Below are positions 9,639-18,566 of a stretch of DNA of 64,000 bases, one piece after another. Where the stretch lies: positions 496,001-560,000 of the forward strand of contig NZ_CP046457.1 in assembly GCF_009734445.1 (NCBI RefSeq), read 5' to 3'. The position numbers were made by a program, and so were the translations under genes. The stretch's first letter is position 1. Each line of letters starts with the position of its first letter. The notes under the pieces were generated by a model that did not search any database, was not told the DNA's origin, and saw only the letters and a program-made list of their open reading frames with translations. Source of the stretch: Candidatus Syntrophocurvum alkaliphilum (GTDB lineage Bacteria; Bacillota; Syntrophomonadia; Syntrophomonadales; Syntrophomonadaceae).

Positions 9639-10438
9639 TATTCATGACCTCCTTCCCCATGATCTCCACTCTTATTTTGTAATAAGCGAGTAGTTACAAA
9701 ACTTACTGCGGATCCTGCAAGTGCTAATGGCATTAGCCAACCAAAGTATGGTTGAACAATATCTTGCCAGAATCCAACTGTTCCGGATACCGTAGGATTA
9801 ACTGGTAGATCAAACTTATCTGGTGTATCTGTTAATACATAAAGTTTATTAAGTCCACCTAATTCGTGTCTACCATAGATAGTTGCATTTGGATATCCAT
9901 TTGCACGTAGATATTTGACTCTTTCTTCTGCTTGCACTAGCAATTTATGACGCTCACCAAATGTTAGTGCACCAGTAGGACAAGTTCTAGAACATGCTGG
10001 TGTAGCTCCATTTTCTACACGATCATAACAGTACGTACATTTGGTTACCATATCTTCTCTACCTGAATATTTTGGTACCATAAATGGACATGAATATTCA
10101 CAATATCGACAGCTAACACATTTTTGGCTGTCTTTAATAACAGCACCCCATTCAGTTATGAAAAATGCATCACTTGGACAAACTTTTTTACATACTGGAT
10201 CTGAACAGTGCATACATTGATATTTTAGGAAATTCCATTGTATATCTTCAAGTGCATCTTCATGCTCAATAAATTTTACGATTGTATAGGTGTCAGGATC
10301 TACATCCTCATGGGTTGAGTAATTTCCTTTGAAAGGCTTAATTACTGCAGGCAACTTATTCCAATCCTTACACGCTACCATACAACCACGGCATGCTGTA
10401 CATTTACTTACATCATATAAATTTGCCATTCTCGCCAT
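9638..10438 (-). CDS. fdnH: Formate dehydrogenase iron-sulfur subunit (beta)
   Basis: A 266-residue four-cluster ferredoxin-like subunit. Cysteine groups in order are CTACRGCMVAC, CMHCSDPVCKKVC, CVSCRYCEYSC and CTYCYDRV...CSRTC, giving four [4Fe-4S] clusters. A single hydrophobic helix near residues 229-253 (FGWLMPLALAGSAVSFV) anchors it, as in E. coli FdnH. It wires the catalytic FdnG to the cytochrome FdnI. ATG at 10438 has AGGAGGG upstream, inside the end of fdnG. Confidence 0.94.
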   Translation of the reverse strand: MARMANLYDVSKCTACRGCMVACKDWNKLPAVIKPFKGNYSTHEDVDPDTYTIVKFIEHEDALEDIQWNFLKYQCMHCSDPVCKKVCPSDAFFITEWGAVIKDSQKCVSCRYCEYSCPFMVPKYSGREDMVTKCTYCYDRVENGATPACSRTCPTGALTFGERHKLLVQAEERVKYLRANGYPNATIYGRHELGGLNKLYVLTDTPDKFDLPVNPTVSGTVGFWQDIVQPYFGWLMPLALAGSAVSFVTTRLLQNKSGDHGEGGHE

Positions 10439-10441
10439 AGT

Positions 10442-13400
10442 TTAAGCCCTCCTTACGTCGCAGAGAAATGCTTTATATTCAGGACACATTACAGTTGCAT
10501 CACCAATGTGTGGTGTTAACCAGTTAGCGGTATCACCTTTAGCATAACCATTAAATCCAAAGTGCCAGATTATACCAACTTGATGCACACTTTCGCCACT
10601 AACTATCATTGGTTTTATTCTCTTGGTTACACACGCAACTGCTTTCATATCTCCTCTAGTAGTAGTAATAATAACATTGCTGCCATTATTAATACCTTTT
10701 TCTCTGGCAAGTTCTTCACTGAGTTCAACAAAAACATCAGGTACTAATTCAGCTAACCATGGCAGTGTTCTTGTCATTATACCAGATTGCCAATGTTCTG
10801 TTACACGATAAGTTGTTGCTAATAATGGATATTTATCAGCTTTACCTCGCTTATCAGGCTCCCAAACATATACGGCAGGGTTATATTCAACTTTATTTAA
10901 AGTTGATTTAACTGGACTTTCCCATGGCTCATAGTGCTCTGGGAATGGACCATCAACCATATTAGCAAATAGACCACCTACACCAGTAGCTTGCATAATA
11001 AATGCATCTCTACCAGTAGGGCTATTTGGATCATTGGTTGGAGCAAAATCAGGTACGTCATTTCCTACCCATCTTTCTCCATCCCACCATATTACTGGTT
11101 CATCAGGATTCCATGGCTTACCCTCAGGTGTACAGGAAGCACGGTTGTAAAGTATACGGCGATTGAGAGGCCAACACCAACTCCAATTGGAATAACTCTT
11201 TACTGAATTTACTCCTGAATAATGAACGTCAGTGTTATCTCTACGTTTAGTTAAGTTTTTACCTTCTTCTGGATAACTCCCACAATAAATCCACATTCCA
11301 CATGCTGTTGAACCATCATCTTGCAATTCTCCAAAACCACCAAGTTGTTTTCCTGGTCTACCATTTTCAACACTATAGCCATTAATTTCTTTAGCTATAA
11401 AATCTAAGTCAGGATAATCACCTTTTGGACCATAGTCCCAGGTTAAACGGTTAATAGGTTCATTTTCTGGTGTGTCTTTTGATGCATAGTATTCTTTAAT
11501 ACGTAGCATTATTTCATTCATCATAACACTATCAGATTTTGAATCACCTACACCATCTGCGGCTTTCCAACGGTATTGAGCCCATCTTCCACTATTTGAT
11601 ACTGCTCCTTCTTTTTCATATGAACAAACAGCAGGCATGAAAAAGACTTCAGTATCAATATCGCGAGGGGTTTTATTTCCATATGGGTTTACATTATTTG
11701 GACGATTCCAGGCATCATAGCTCCAGAATTCTGAAGTTTCAGTTTTCCATATATCAGCTACTACTAACCATTTTAGGTTAGCTAAGCCTGCTAATTCTTT
11801 ATTAGCATTAGGTCCACCAACTACAGGATTTCCACCCCATACAAAAAGCCCTTCCATTTCACCATTATACATAGCTTCAAACATAGCCATATGAGAATAG
11901 TTTTTTCCATCTACACGTTTAGGTAGATAATTATAAGCTTTTTCAGGTGTATCATCCATCCACCATGCCTTTAGAAGACTTGCTAAAAACTTAGGCTTGT
12001 TAGTCCAGTAACCACTAGCAGGTGTTTCAACTGCATTATAGGCATCTAGGTCAGGATGTGCTTTTGCTACAGGAGATCCTATATATGCAGGGATGATATG
12101 AAATAGCAATGCACTATCAGTAGCACCTTGAACATTACATTCACCACGTAAAGCATTTATTCCACCACCAGCTTGCCCAACATTTCCTAGTAAAAGTTGT
12201 ATCATACCATAACTTCTTACATTTTGTGCTCCAACAGTATGCTGGGTTGTACCCATTGCGTACAAAATAGTACCAGCTTTACCAGGTTGACCTGTTGCAC
12301 CAAAAGTTTTACATGTTTCAAGGAATTTGTTTTCTGGTGTTCCAGTTAAATTACAAACTGTTTTTACATCATATCTAGAGTAGTGCTTTTTCAAGAGCTG
12401 AAATACACAGCGTGGATGCTGCATATCCATATCTTTCACAAAGTCACCATTTTCTTCTGTTTCAAAAGCCCATTTACTTTGGTCATAAACACGATTGTCC
12501 TCATCATATCCTACAAAAAGACCATCATCGAAAGAATAATCTTCATTTACGATAAATGTGGCATTAGTGTACCATTTAACATATTCTTCATTATAAAGAT
12601 TATTTTCAAGAATATAATTAATCATTCCACCGATAAAGGGTATATCGGTTCCTGATCTCATTCGAGCATAAATATCAGATCGTGCAGAAGTTCTTGTAAA
12701 ACGTGGATCTACACTAATGATTTTTGCCCCTTTATTTTCTTTAGCTTTAGTAAGCCATTTAAAAGTCATAGGATGATTTTCAGCAGCATTACTTCCGATG
12801 ATTAAAGCACAATCAGTAAACTCCATATCATTAAAATGATTGGTCATTGCTCCACGACCTACTGTTGGTGCCAGACCGGCAACCGTCGAGGAGTGTCAGA
12901 TACGGGCTTGGGTTTCAAGATAAACTGTACCAAGCGCTCTCATCATTTTACTTAATATATAGGTTTCTTCAGTATCTAATGCTGATCCCCCCATACTTCC
13001 TATGGTTTCACAGCGGTTTACAGTAATACCATTTTCATCTTTGTGTTCGAAGGTTCTATCTCTAGTATCTACTACTCTTTTAGTAATCTCATCGAACATC
13101 CAATCCCAATCTTTTTCTTCCCACTTTTCACTACCTGGAGCCCTATATAGTGGCTTTGTAGGTCTTAGTGGATTAATTTTTTGTTCTCCTGTTTTTGGAT
13201 CATAAATCTCTCTTAAATTAAATAGAGCAGAACCCTTACTGCATGCTGTACCACGATTAATTGGATTATCAGGATCGCCTTGGACACTTATCAAATAAGT
13301 TCCGTTGTTATCGGCTTCTTCTCTAGCATAAACAACTAGTCCACATCCGCATCCACAGTATGGGCATATGGTCGGAACCGGTTTTACACCATCGGTGCGT

Positions 13401-13519
13401 AAACCTTTAACACTACTAGCAGTTGCAGTCATATCAAATCCTAAATCAAGGACTGCAAAACTGGCTGCAGTAGCTCCGGTTACCTTAAGAAATTGTCGAC
13501 GGGTAACCTTTGCGCTCAT
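10442..13519 (-). CDS. fdnG: Exported formate dehydrogenase catalytic subunit, selenocysteine-containing
   Basis: A 1025-residue frame with an in-frame TGA (minus strand, 12898-12896) read as selenocysteine 208; flanking residues are ARI-U-HSSTVAGL. The N-terminus has a twin-arginine signal (RRQFLKVTG), so the folded enzyme is exported by Tat and would face outside. The [4Fe-4S] site CPYCGCGC and the large bis-MGD molybdopterin domain follow; size and layout match FdnG/FdoG. With FdnH and FdnI it forms a membrane formate:quinone-type oxidoreductase. ATG at 13519 is chosen; an adjacent GTG at 13522 is possible, both behind AAAGGAGAG. Without recoding it would be called as two genes split at 12896. 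Confidence 0.94.
12867..12898 (-). promoter_or_regulatory. Selenocysteine UGA with SECIS element in fdnG
   Basis: On the minus strand the UGA (12898-12896) is followed by GGTTGCCGGTCTGGCACC (12884-12867). This pairs as GGT, a bulged T, GCC, loop GGTCT, GGC, ACC. The bulged U and the GGUCU loop are the features known to be read by SelB in E. coli fdhF and fdnG. Confidence 0.92.
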
Positions 13520-13575
13520 CACACACTCTCCTTTCCCCTTAGCTATAAATTTTGTTACGAACCCTCTTAAATAAT

Positions 13576-13606
13576 ATTATACCATCAAGGATAAAAGCAA
13601 GTGCAA
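13576..13606 (-). promoter_or_regulatory. Predicted promoter of fdnGHI
   Basis: On the minus strand there is an extended -10, TGGTATAAT (TATAAT at 13581-13576). A TTGCAC lies 19 bases upstream, a long but tolerable spacing for an extended -10. The transcript would start about 50 bases before fdnG. Confidence 0.55.
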
Positions 13607-13875
13607 AAAAATTACTATATAAACGCACAGTTTTTTTTGCTCTTAAACTCGATTAACCCTCAGGTTTAAAAGGATTCGTTTGCCACAACATTAAAAACTT
13701 TTATGGCTTGCACCATTGGTAAAGTGCTAAATGCACTTTATGTTGCCTTATGTTTAAGGCAACTATTTAAAAATTATTCCTAACATGTTAATTTTCTATA
13801 TTAATGAGAAAAACCCTTGTATTTTTTTGAATACAAACATAAATAACCCTAAAGTATAAGTTGCATAAAACAAAG
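13607..13875. other. Structured spacer between the moeA-fusion gene and fdnG
   Basis: No gene is seen. Two perfect hairpins stand one base apart: TAAAGTGC/GCACTTTA at 13720-13740 and GTTGCCTT/AAGGCAAC at 13742-13763. A third stem of 9 bp (one G-T pair) spans about 13642-13674, and an AT-rich TTGTATT/AATACAA hairpin lies near 13817. None has a clean T-run, so they are not obvious terminators. The block lies upstream of fdnG on the minus strand. I could not match it to a riboswitch class by eye. Confidence 0.6.
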
Positions 13876-15801
13876 TTATTTATTGTTATTTTGATAAATA
13901 ATATTGCCAGTTATATCTACACCATATCCACCAAAACTATTAACTCGGTTTTTAAACTCATTACTAGAAATAGCTTCTAATAAATACTCTAAATAATGCT
14001 TATTCATAAGATCAGATAAAATACATAAATCATAGTTTTCTTCTGCAAGTGGGATGAAATCTAAGTTAAATGCTTTTGCACTTGCATATATGCCCATACC
14101 TACATCGCAGGTATCATTTTTCACTGCAGCTGCAACTGAAAGGTGGGTATATTCTTCGCGATTATAACCGTTAATGTTAGCGCTGTCTATATAATTTTGT
14201 TTTAATAAATAATCTAATAAAATCCTTGTACCAGATCCACGCTGTCTATTTATAAACCGTATTTTTTTATCTTGTAAATCATTTATGGAGTTTATATTTA
14301 ATGGATTATTCTTTTTAACAATCAATCCCTGTTCTCTTTTTACAAGGTTTACTAAAAGAAATTTTGTATCTTTAAGATATTTATCTAAAAATTTCACATT
14401 ATATTTACCAGTTTCTTCATCTAATAAGTGTATACCAGCCATATGAGTTTCTTTTCTCATTAAAGCCATAACTCCTGCCATACTTCCAACATTAGTAGAA
14501 GCAAGTCTAATATTGTGATTTTTCTGTAAAAGATCCCAGAGGATATCCATACAAATATCGTGGCTACCTATACTAACTATAGTATTATCTATACTGTTTT
14601 TATCTCTATTAATTGAAATTTTCATGGGGGTACTTGGATTTACTCCTTCTGATTCTTTTGCAATTTGCATTAATCCATCAGATTTTACTAAACTAGAGGT
14701 TATTCCTGCACCTCTATTAAGTGGATAAGCAATATAAGAATTACCAACCTTAGCTATATTAACATTTATAAATTCATCAACACCCATATTTGAAGCAATT
14801 TTTTTTGAAACAAGAGATTCTAATTCCGGTGGGGTAGGAGTAAATAAGCCTTGTTTCTTATATATAAGAGGTTTGGCAAAAAGATTAAATACTAGATTTG
14901 CCGAAACGGGATAACCGGGGACTCCTATTATAGGTTTTTTATCAATTATTCCAAGTATTGCGGGTTTCCCTGGCTTAATAGCAACTCCATGTATAATTAA
15001 TTCTCCGAGTTCTTCAACAATTACAGAAGTATAATCCTCTCTACCTGCTGAAGAGCCTGAACAAACAATAACTAGATCTGCTTTTTCTGTGCTCTTTAAA
15101 ACAGCTTTCTCTATAAGTTCTTTATTATCGGGAACAATAGGATGAATTATTGTTTCAGCTCCCCATTCTTGGCTTAAATAAGCAAGCATTTTACTATTTG
15201 TATCAACTATTTTACCTGGTGGTATTTCTTCATAACCCCTTTCAATTAGCTCTGTGCCGGTAGGAATTATAGCAACAATTGGTTTTTTAACTACGTTTAC
15301 AGCTTGTATACTAGCACTTAAAATAGAGGCTATTTCATAGGCGCCTAATATATTAAAACTAGGTAAAATTAGTTCATTAGCAACTAAATCTTCACCTATA
15401 GAGCGAATATGTTGCCAAGGAACAGCTGGCTTTATTATTTGAGCAATATCATCATAAAAATTAACATCTTCAACCATAATTACAGAATCATATTCAGGTG
15501 GTATATAATCACCAGTATCAGCTAGGATATAATCAACATCTTTGTCAAGATTGACAGGATTATTTTCATGGGCACCAATAGTTGATTCAGCTTTTACTGC
15601 TATACCATCCATAGCAGAGGCTGGATAATGTGGTACAGATTGTTTTGCTATAACAGGTTCACTTGTAATTCTTCCATAAGCATTTAACAAATCTATTTCT
15701 TCAGATGTTACATTAAAATATTCATATTCATTAAGTTTTTTAATAAATGTTTCAATAGCAGCCTCGTAAGGTGTATTTTTTATGTATATATTTCTTTTCA
15801 T
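13876..15801 (-). CDS. MoeA-like molybdopterin molybdotransferase fused to a periplasmic-binding-protein-like domain
   Basis: A 641-residue two-domain protein. Residues 1-410 are MoeA-like (SAMDGIAV, PTGTEL, DTNSKML, CSGSSAGREDYT, HGVAIKPGKPAILG), the family that inserts molybdate or tungstate into adenylated molybdopterin. Residues ~415-641 are a PBP-like/LysR substrate-binding-type domain (VSIGSHDICMDIL, LASTNVGSMAGVMAL, RQRGSGTRILLDYLL, DVGMGIYASA), which may bind an oxyanion. Such fusions occur in other anaerobes. ATG at 15801 has AAAGGAGAT upstream. It lies between fdnG and a second, unfused moeA that is divergently transcribed. Confidence 0.87.
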   Translation of the reverse strand: MKRNIYIKNTPYEAAIETFIKKLNEYEYFNVTSEEIDLLNAYGRITSEPVIAKQSVPHYPASAMDGIAVKAESTIGAHENNPVNLDKDVDYILADTGDYIPPEYDSVIMVEDVNFYDDIAQIIKPAVPWQHIRSIGEDLVANELILPSFNILGAYEIASILSASIQAVNVVKKPIVAIIPTGTELIERGYEEIPPGKIVDTNSKMLAYLSQEWGAETIIHPIVPDNKELIEKAVLKSTEKADLVIVCSGSSAGREDYTSVIVEELGELIIHGVAIKPGKPAILGIIDKKPIIGVPGYPVSANLVFNLFAKPLIYKKQGLFTPTPPELESLVSKKIASNMGVDEFINVNIAKVGNSYIAYPLNRGAGITSSLVKSDGLMQIAKESEGVNPSTPMKISINRDKNSIDNTIVSIGSHDICMDILWDLLQKNHNIRLASTNVGSMAGVMALMRKETHMAGIHLLDEETGKYNVKFLDKYLKDTKFLLVNLVKREQGLIVKKNNPLNINSINDLQDKKIRFINRQRGSGTRILLDYLLKQNYIDSANINGYNREEYTHLSVAAAVKNDTCDVGMGIYASAKAFNLDFIPLAEENYDLCILSDLMNKHYLEYLLEAISSNEFKNRVNSFGGYGVDITGNIIYQNNNK

Positions 15802-15883
15802 TAATTAATCTCCTTTACAATAACCTTTTCCTTATTTTATAAAAACAAAAGGTAAAAGACAAAAAGATATTGAAAATAACTAT

Positions 15884-15945
15884 GTGATAAAAATGTTTGC
15901 TCATCCGATTCCATAGTCTAAGTTAAGCTTATCGCAAAAACCACT
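15884..15945 (+). repeat. Dispersed intergenic repeat, copy A
   Basis: Contains GATTCCATAGTCTAAGTT preceded by GTGATAAAAATGTTTGCTCA. The core is shared with copies at 17235, 38030 and 52975. It lies directly upstream of the moeA promoter. Two or three substitutions separate it from copy B. Confidence 0.85.
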
Positions 15946-15953
15946 ATTATTAT

Positions 15954-15982
15954 TTGTTAGTTGTAAGTTTAAAAAGTATAAT
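15954..15982 (+). promoter_or_regulatory. Predicted sigma-A promoter of moeA
   Basis: TTGTTA at 15954-15959, a 17-base spacer and TATAAT at 15977-15982. It ends 28 bases before the moeA ATG, starting immediately after repeat copy A. The TTG that could be mistaken for an upstream start codon is the -35 box. Confidence 0.75.
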
Positions 15983-16010
15983 ATGGAAAAATACTTTTGA
16001 GGTGAGTTTT

Positions 16011-17222
16011 ATGGGTGAATTTTTAAAAGTAGTTAATTATAAAGATGCAATAAAATTAATAAAAGACAATCTACCACTTAAAAAAACTAAGACAGTAACC
16101 TTGCTTGATTCATTAAATCATGTTTTAGCACAGGATGTAGTTAGTACGGAAGATATTCCGGCATTTAATAGGTCTACTGTAGATGGATATGCTGTAAAAG
16201 CAGAAGATACATATGGAGGAAGTGAATCTTCTCCACAATTCTTAGATTTTAAAGGTAGTTTACAGATTGACCAGGAAAGTGTTATCAAAATCAATAGTAA
16301 TGAGTGTCTTTGGATACCTACAGGTGGCATGCTACCTGTAGGGGCTGATGCAGTTGTCATGGTTGAATATACAGAAAAATTAGGAGACGATACTGTATTA
16401 ATATTTAAACCGGTTAGCCCATCAGAAAATGTAATACAAAAAGGTGAAGATGTAAACAAAAAGCAAACTATATTTACATCAGGCATAAATATAAAACCCC
16501 AAGATATAGGAGTTTTAGCCTCAGTAGGTATTACAAGCTTACAAGTATACGAAAAATATAAAATTGGAATTATTTCTACAGGAGATGAAATAGTTCCTAT
16601 AGAACAAAAGCCAGAATTAGGACAGATAAGAGATATTAATTCCTACACTATTGCGTCAGCTTTAAAAAAGATTGGCAACACACTTAGACTTTATCCAATT
16701 GCAAAAGATGATTATAATGAATTAAAATTATCAATAGAAAAAGCTTTATCAGAAAATGACTTATTAATAATGTCTGGTGGAAGTTCAGTAGGTACTATGG
16801 ATTTAACACTTGATGTATTACTTTCTTTTGAAGAAGCACAAATGTTGTTTCATGGAGTTGCAGTAAAACCAGGTAAACCTACCATGGTTGTAAAAATTGG
16901 TGATAAGATTGTTATTGGTTTACCAGGTCACCCAGTATCTGCTTTGATGATGCTTTATATCCTTTGTTTACCTATACTGGGAGTATCATCAATAAATACT
17001 ATAGAAGCAGTTATAGATATAAATTTACCATCACAAGCAGGAAGAGATGATTTTATACCAGTAAAGCTAATTCAAACAGAAAGTGGTACAACAGCAACCC
17101 CTTTAATAGGGAAATCTGGTTTAATGACTTTACTTTCTAATGCAGATGGATATATACATATTGAAGCTGAGCAGCAAGGAGTGATAAAAGGGGAGTTAGT
17201 CAAGGTTTATAAATTTAATTAA
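16011..17222 (+). CDS. moeA: Molybdopterin molybdotransferase MoeA
   Basis: A 403-residue MoeA of normal length. Motifs include RSTVDGYAVKAEDT, IPTGGMLPVGADAVVMVE, ISTGDEIV, MSGGSSVGTMDLT, HGVAVKPGKPTMV and GLPGHPVSALMM. It uses molybdate (or tungstate) and MPT-AMP to make the active cofactor in the cytoplasm. ATG at 16011 has GAGGTGA upstream; a longer frame from TTG 15954 is rejected because that TTG is the promoter -35. It is divergent from the MoeA-PBP fusion gene and bracketed on both sides by direct copies of the dispersed repeat. Confidence 0.93.
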   Translation: MGEFLKVVNYKDAIKLIKDNLPLKKTKTVTLLDSLNHVLAQDVVSTEDIPAFNRSTVDGYAVKAEDTYGGSESSPQFLDFKGSLQIDQESVIKINSNECLWIPTGGMLPVGADAVVMVEYTEKLGDDTVLIFKPVSPSENVIQKGEDVNKKQTIFTSGINIKPQDIGVLASVGITSLQVYEKYKIGIISTGDEIVPIEQKPELGQIRDINSYTIASALKKIGNTLRLYPIAKDDYNELKLSIEKALSENDLLIMSGGSSVGTMDLTLDVLLSFEEAQMLFHGVAVKPGKPTMVVKIGDKIVIGLPGHPVSALMMLYILCLPILGVSSINTIEAVIDINLPSQAGRDDFIPVKLIQTESGTTATPLIGKSGLMTLLSNADGYIHIEAEQQGVIKGELVKVYKFN

Positions 17223-17234
17223 TGAATGAGTGGT

Positions 17235-17290
17235 GTGATAAACATGTTTGCTCAGCCGATTCCATAGTCTAAGTTTAGCTTTTTTAGTGG
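17235..17290 (+). repeat. Dispersed intergenic repeat, copy B
   Basis: GTGATAAACATGTTTGCTCA, then the core GATTCCATAGTCTAAGTTTA. The right end runs into TTTTTTAGTGGAATCAATT, which is close to the reverse complement of the left end of copies C and D (TTGATTCTGCTGCAAAAAG). It begins 12 bases after the moeA stop, in the same orientation as copy A. Confidence 0.87.
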
Positions 17291-17403
17291 AATCAATTAA
17301 TAGATTAATGATATTTTGTATAATGAATACTGTATTCTACAAATTTATAAGAAAAAACTATAGAGTCATTGATAATAAATAAGTTAAAATAATAATTAAA
17401 ATA

Positions 17404-17424
17404 TTAAGTATTTTAAACACTTAA
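17404..17424 (+). promoter_or_regulatory. Palindrome upstream of ilvE
   Basis: TTAAGT and ACTTAA arms around a nearly symmetric TTTnAAA centre. It sits just before the ilvE Shine-Dalgarno (AGGGGATGG) and may be an operator. No clear promoter hexamers were found beside it. Confidence 0.4.
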
Positions 17425-17444
17425 AGTTAGGGGATGGAATAAAT

Positions 17445-18515
17445 ATGCAGGCTAATTTTAAAGTTGAAAAAAATAATATGCCAAAGCAAAAACCGGATGA
17501 AAAGAGTCTAGGTTTTGGACAATATTTTACAGATCATATGTTTGTTATGGATTATACTGAAGGTAAAGGATGGCATGATCCAAGAATTGTACCATACGGA
17601 GATATTGCATTAGATCCAGCAACTATGGTTCTACACTATGGACAAGCTATATTTGAAGGTTTAAAAGCGTATAAATCAGATGAAGGAAAAATATTACTAT
17701 TTAGACCTGAAAAAAACATGGAAAGAGTAAATATTTCTAATGAACGTTTATGTATCCCTCCTATAGATGTTGACTTAACTGTGGAAGCAATTAAAGCGAT
17801 AGTTGAAATGGACAGTGATTGGGTTCCATCAGCAGAAGATACATCACTGTACATAAGACCATTTATAATTTCTACAGATCCATTTTTGGGGGTAAGACCA
17901 TCATTTACTTATAAATTTATGATTATACTATCTCCAGTAGGTGCTTATTATCCAGAAGGAATCAACCCTGTTAAAATATATGTAGAAAACAACTATGTAA
18001 GAGCGGTAAAAGGTGGAGTTGGTTATGCTAAAACTCCTGGTAACTATGCTGCTAGCTTAAAAGCCCAAATGGAAGCACAAGCTAAAGGTTATACTCAAGT
18101 TTTATGGTTAGATGGTCTGGAGAAAAGGTATATAGAAGAAGTTGGTACAATGAATGTATTTTTCAAGATAGATGGTGAGGTAATAACTCCAACATTAGAA
18201 GATGGCAGTATACTTGGTGGAATCACTCGTGAATCTACAATTCAACTTCTTAGACATTGGGGAGTAAAAGTAACCGAAAGACGTATAAGTATTGAAGAAA
18301 TTTATCAAGCTCATGAAGATCAAAAACTTGAAGAAGCATTTGGCACAGGAACAGCTGCAGTAATATCTCCAATTGGAGAATTAAACTGGAATGAAAAAAT
18401 AATAAAAATCAATGATGGTAAAACAGGAGAATTATCCAAAAAAATATATGAAACTATAACAGGTATTCAATACGGAAAAGTAAAAGATGAATTTGGTTGG
18501 ATACAAGAAGTTTAA
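17445..18515 (+). CDS. ilvE: Branched-chain amino acid aminotransferase
   Basis: A 356-residue PLP fold-type IV enzyme of the longer BCAT class. Visible are the N-terminal LHYGQAIFEGLKAYK, RLCIPPIDV, the catalytic Lys in GGVGYAKTPGNYAASLKAQ, VGTMNVFF, and the C-terminal AFGTGTAAVISPIGE. It interconverts Leu, Ile and Val with their 2-oxoacids using glutamate/2-oxoglutarate. It stands alone between repeat copy B and a strong terminator, so it is probably monocistronic. In a fermenting anaerobe it could act in either synthesis or catabolism. Confidence 0.95.
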   Translation: MQANFKVEKNNMPKQKPDEKSLGFGQYFTDHMFVMDYTEGKGWHDPRIVPYGDIALDPATMVLHYGQAIFEGLKAYKSDEGKILLFRPEKNMERVNISNERLCIPPIDVDLTVEAIKAIVEMDSDWVPSAEDTSLYIRPFIISTDPFLGVRPSFTYKFMIILSPVGAYYPEGINPVKIYVENNYVRAVKGGVGYAKTPGNYAASLKAQMEAQAKGYTQVLWLDGLEKRYIEEVGTMNVFFKIDGEVITPTLEDGSILGGITRESTIQLLRHWGVKVTERRISIEEIYQAHEDQKLEEAFGTGTAAVISPIGELNWNEKIIKINDGKTGELSKKIYETITGIQYGKVKDEFGWIQEV

Positions 18516-18530
18516 AAAAAAAGTAGAATC

Positions 18531-18563
18531 AAAACCCGGTTTATTTCTAAAACCGGGTTTTTT
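18531..18563 (+). terminator. Terminator after ilvE
   Basis: AAAACCCGGTTT, a 7-base loop and AAACCGGGTTTT, a perfect 12-bp stem, followed by further T residues. It lies between convergent ilvE and the minus-strand P-loop gene and could act for both. Confidence 0.92.
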
Positions 18564-18566
18564 GTT

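Noticed and set aside
12383-12655. 90-codon plus-strand frame within fdnG
   Set aside because: It is antisense to the conserved molybdopterin domain of fdnG, has no ribosome site and no recognisable protein features.
12896-12898. Stop codon splitting fdnG into two minus-strand genes
   Set aside because: Same reasoning; here the SECIS has the classic bulged T and GGTCT loop.
15954-16010. N-terminal extension of moeA from TTG 15954
   Set aside because: The TTG is the -35 element of a good promoter, and the ATG at 16011 has a Shine-Dalgarno and the normal family N-terminus.
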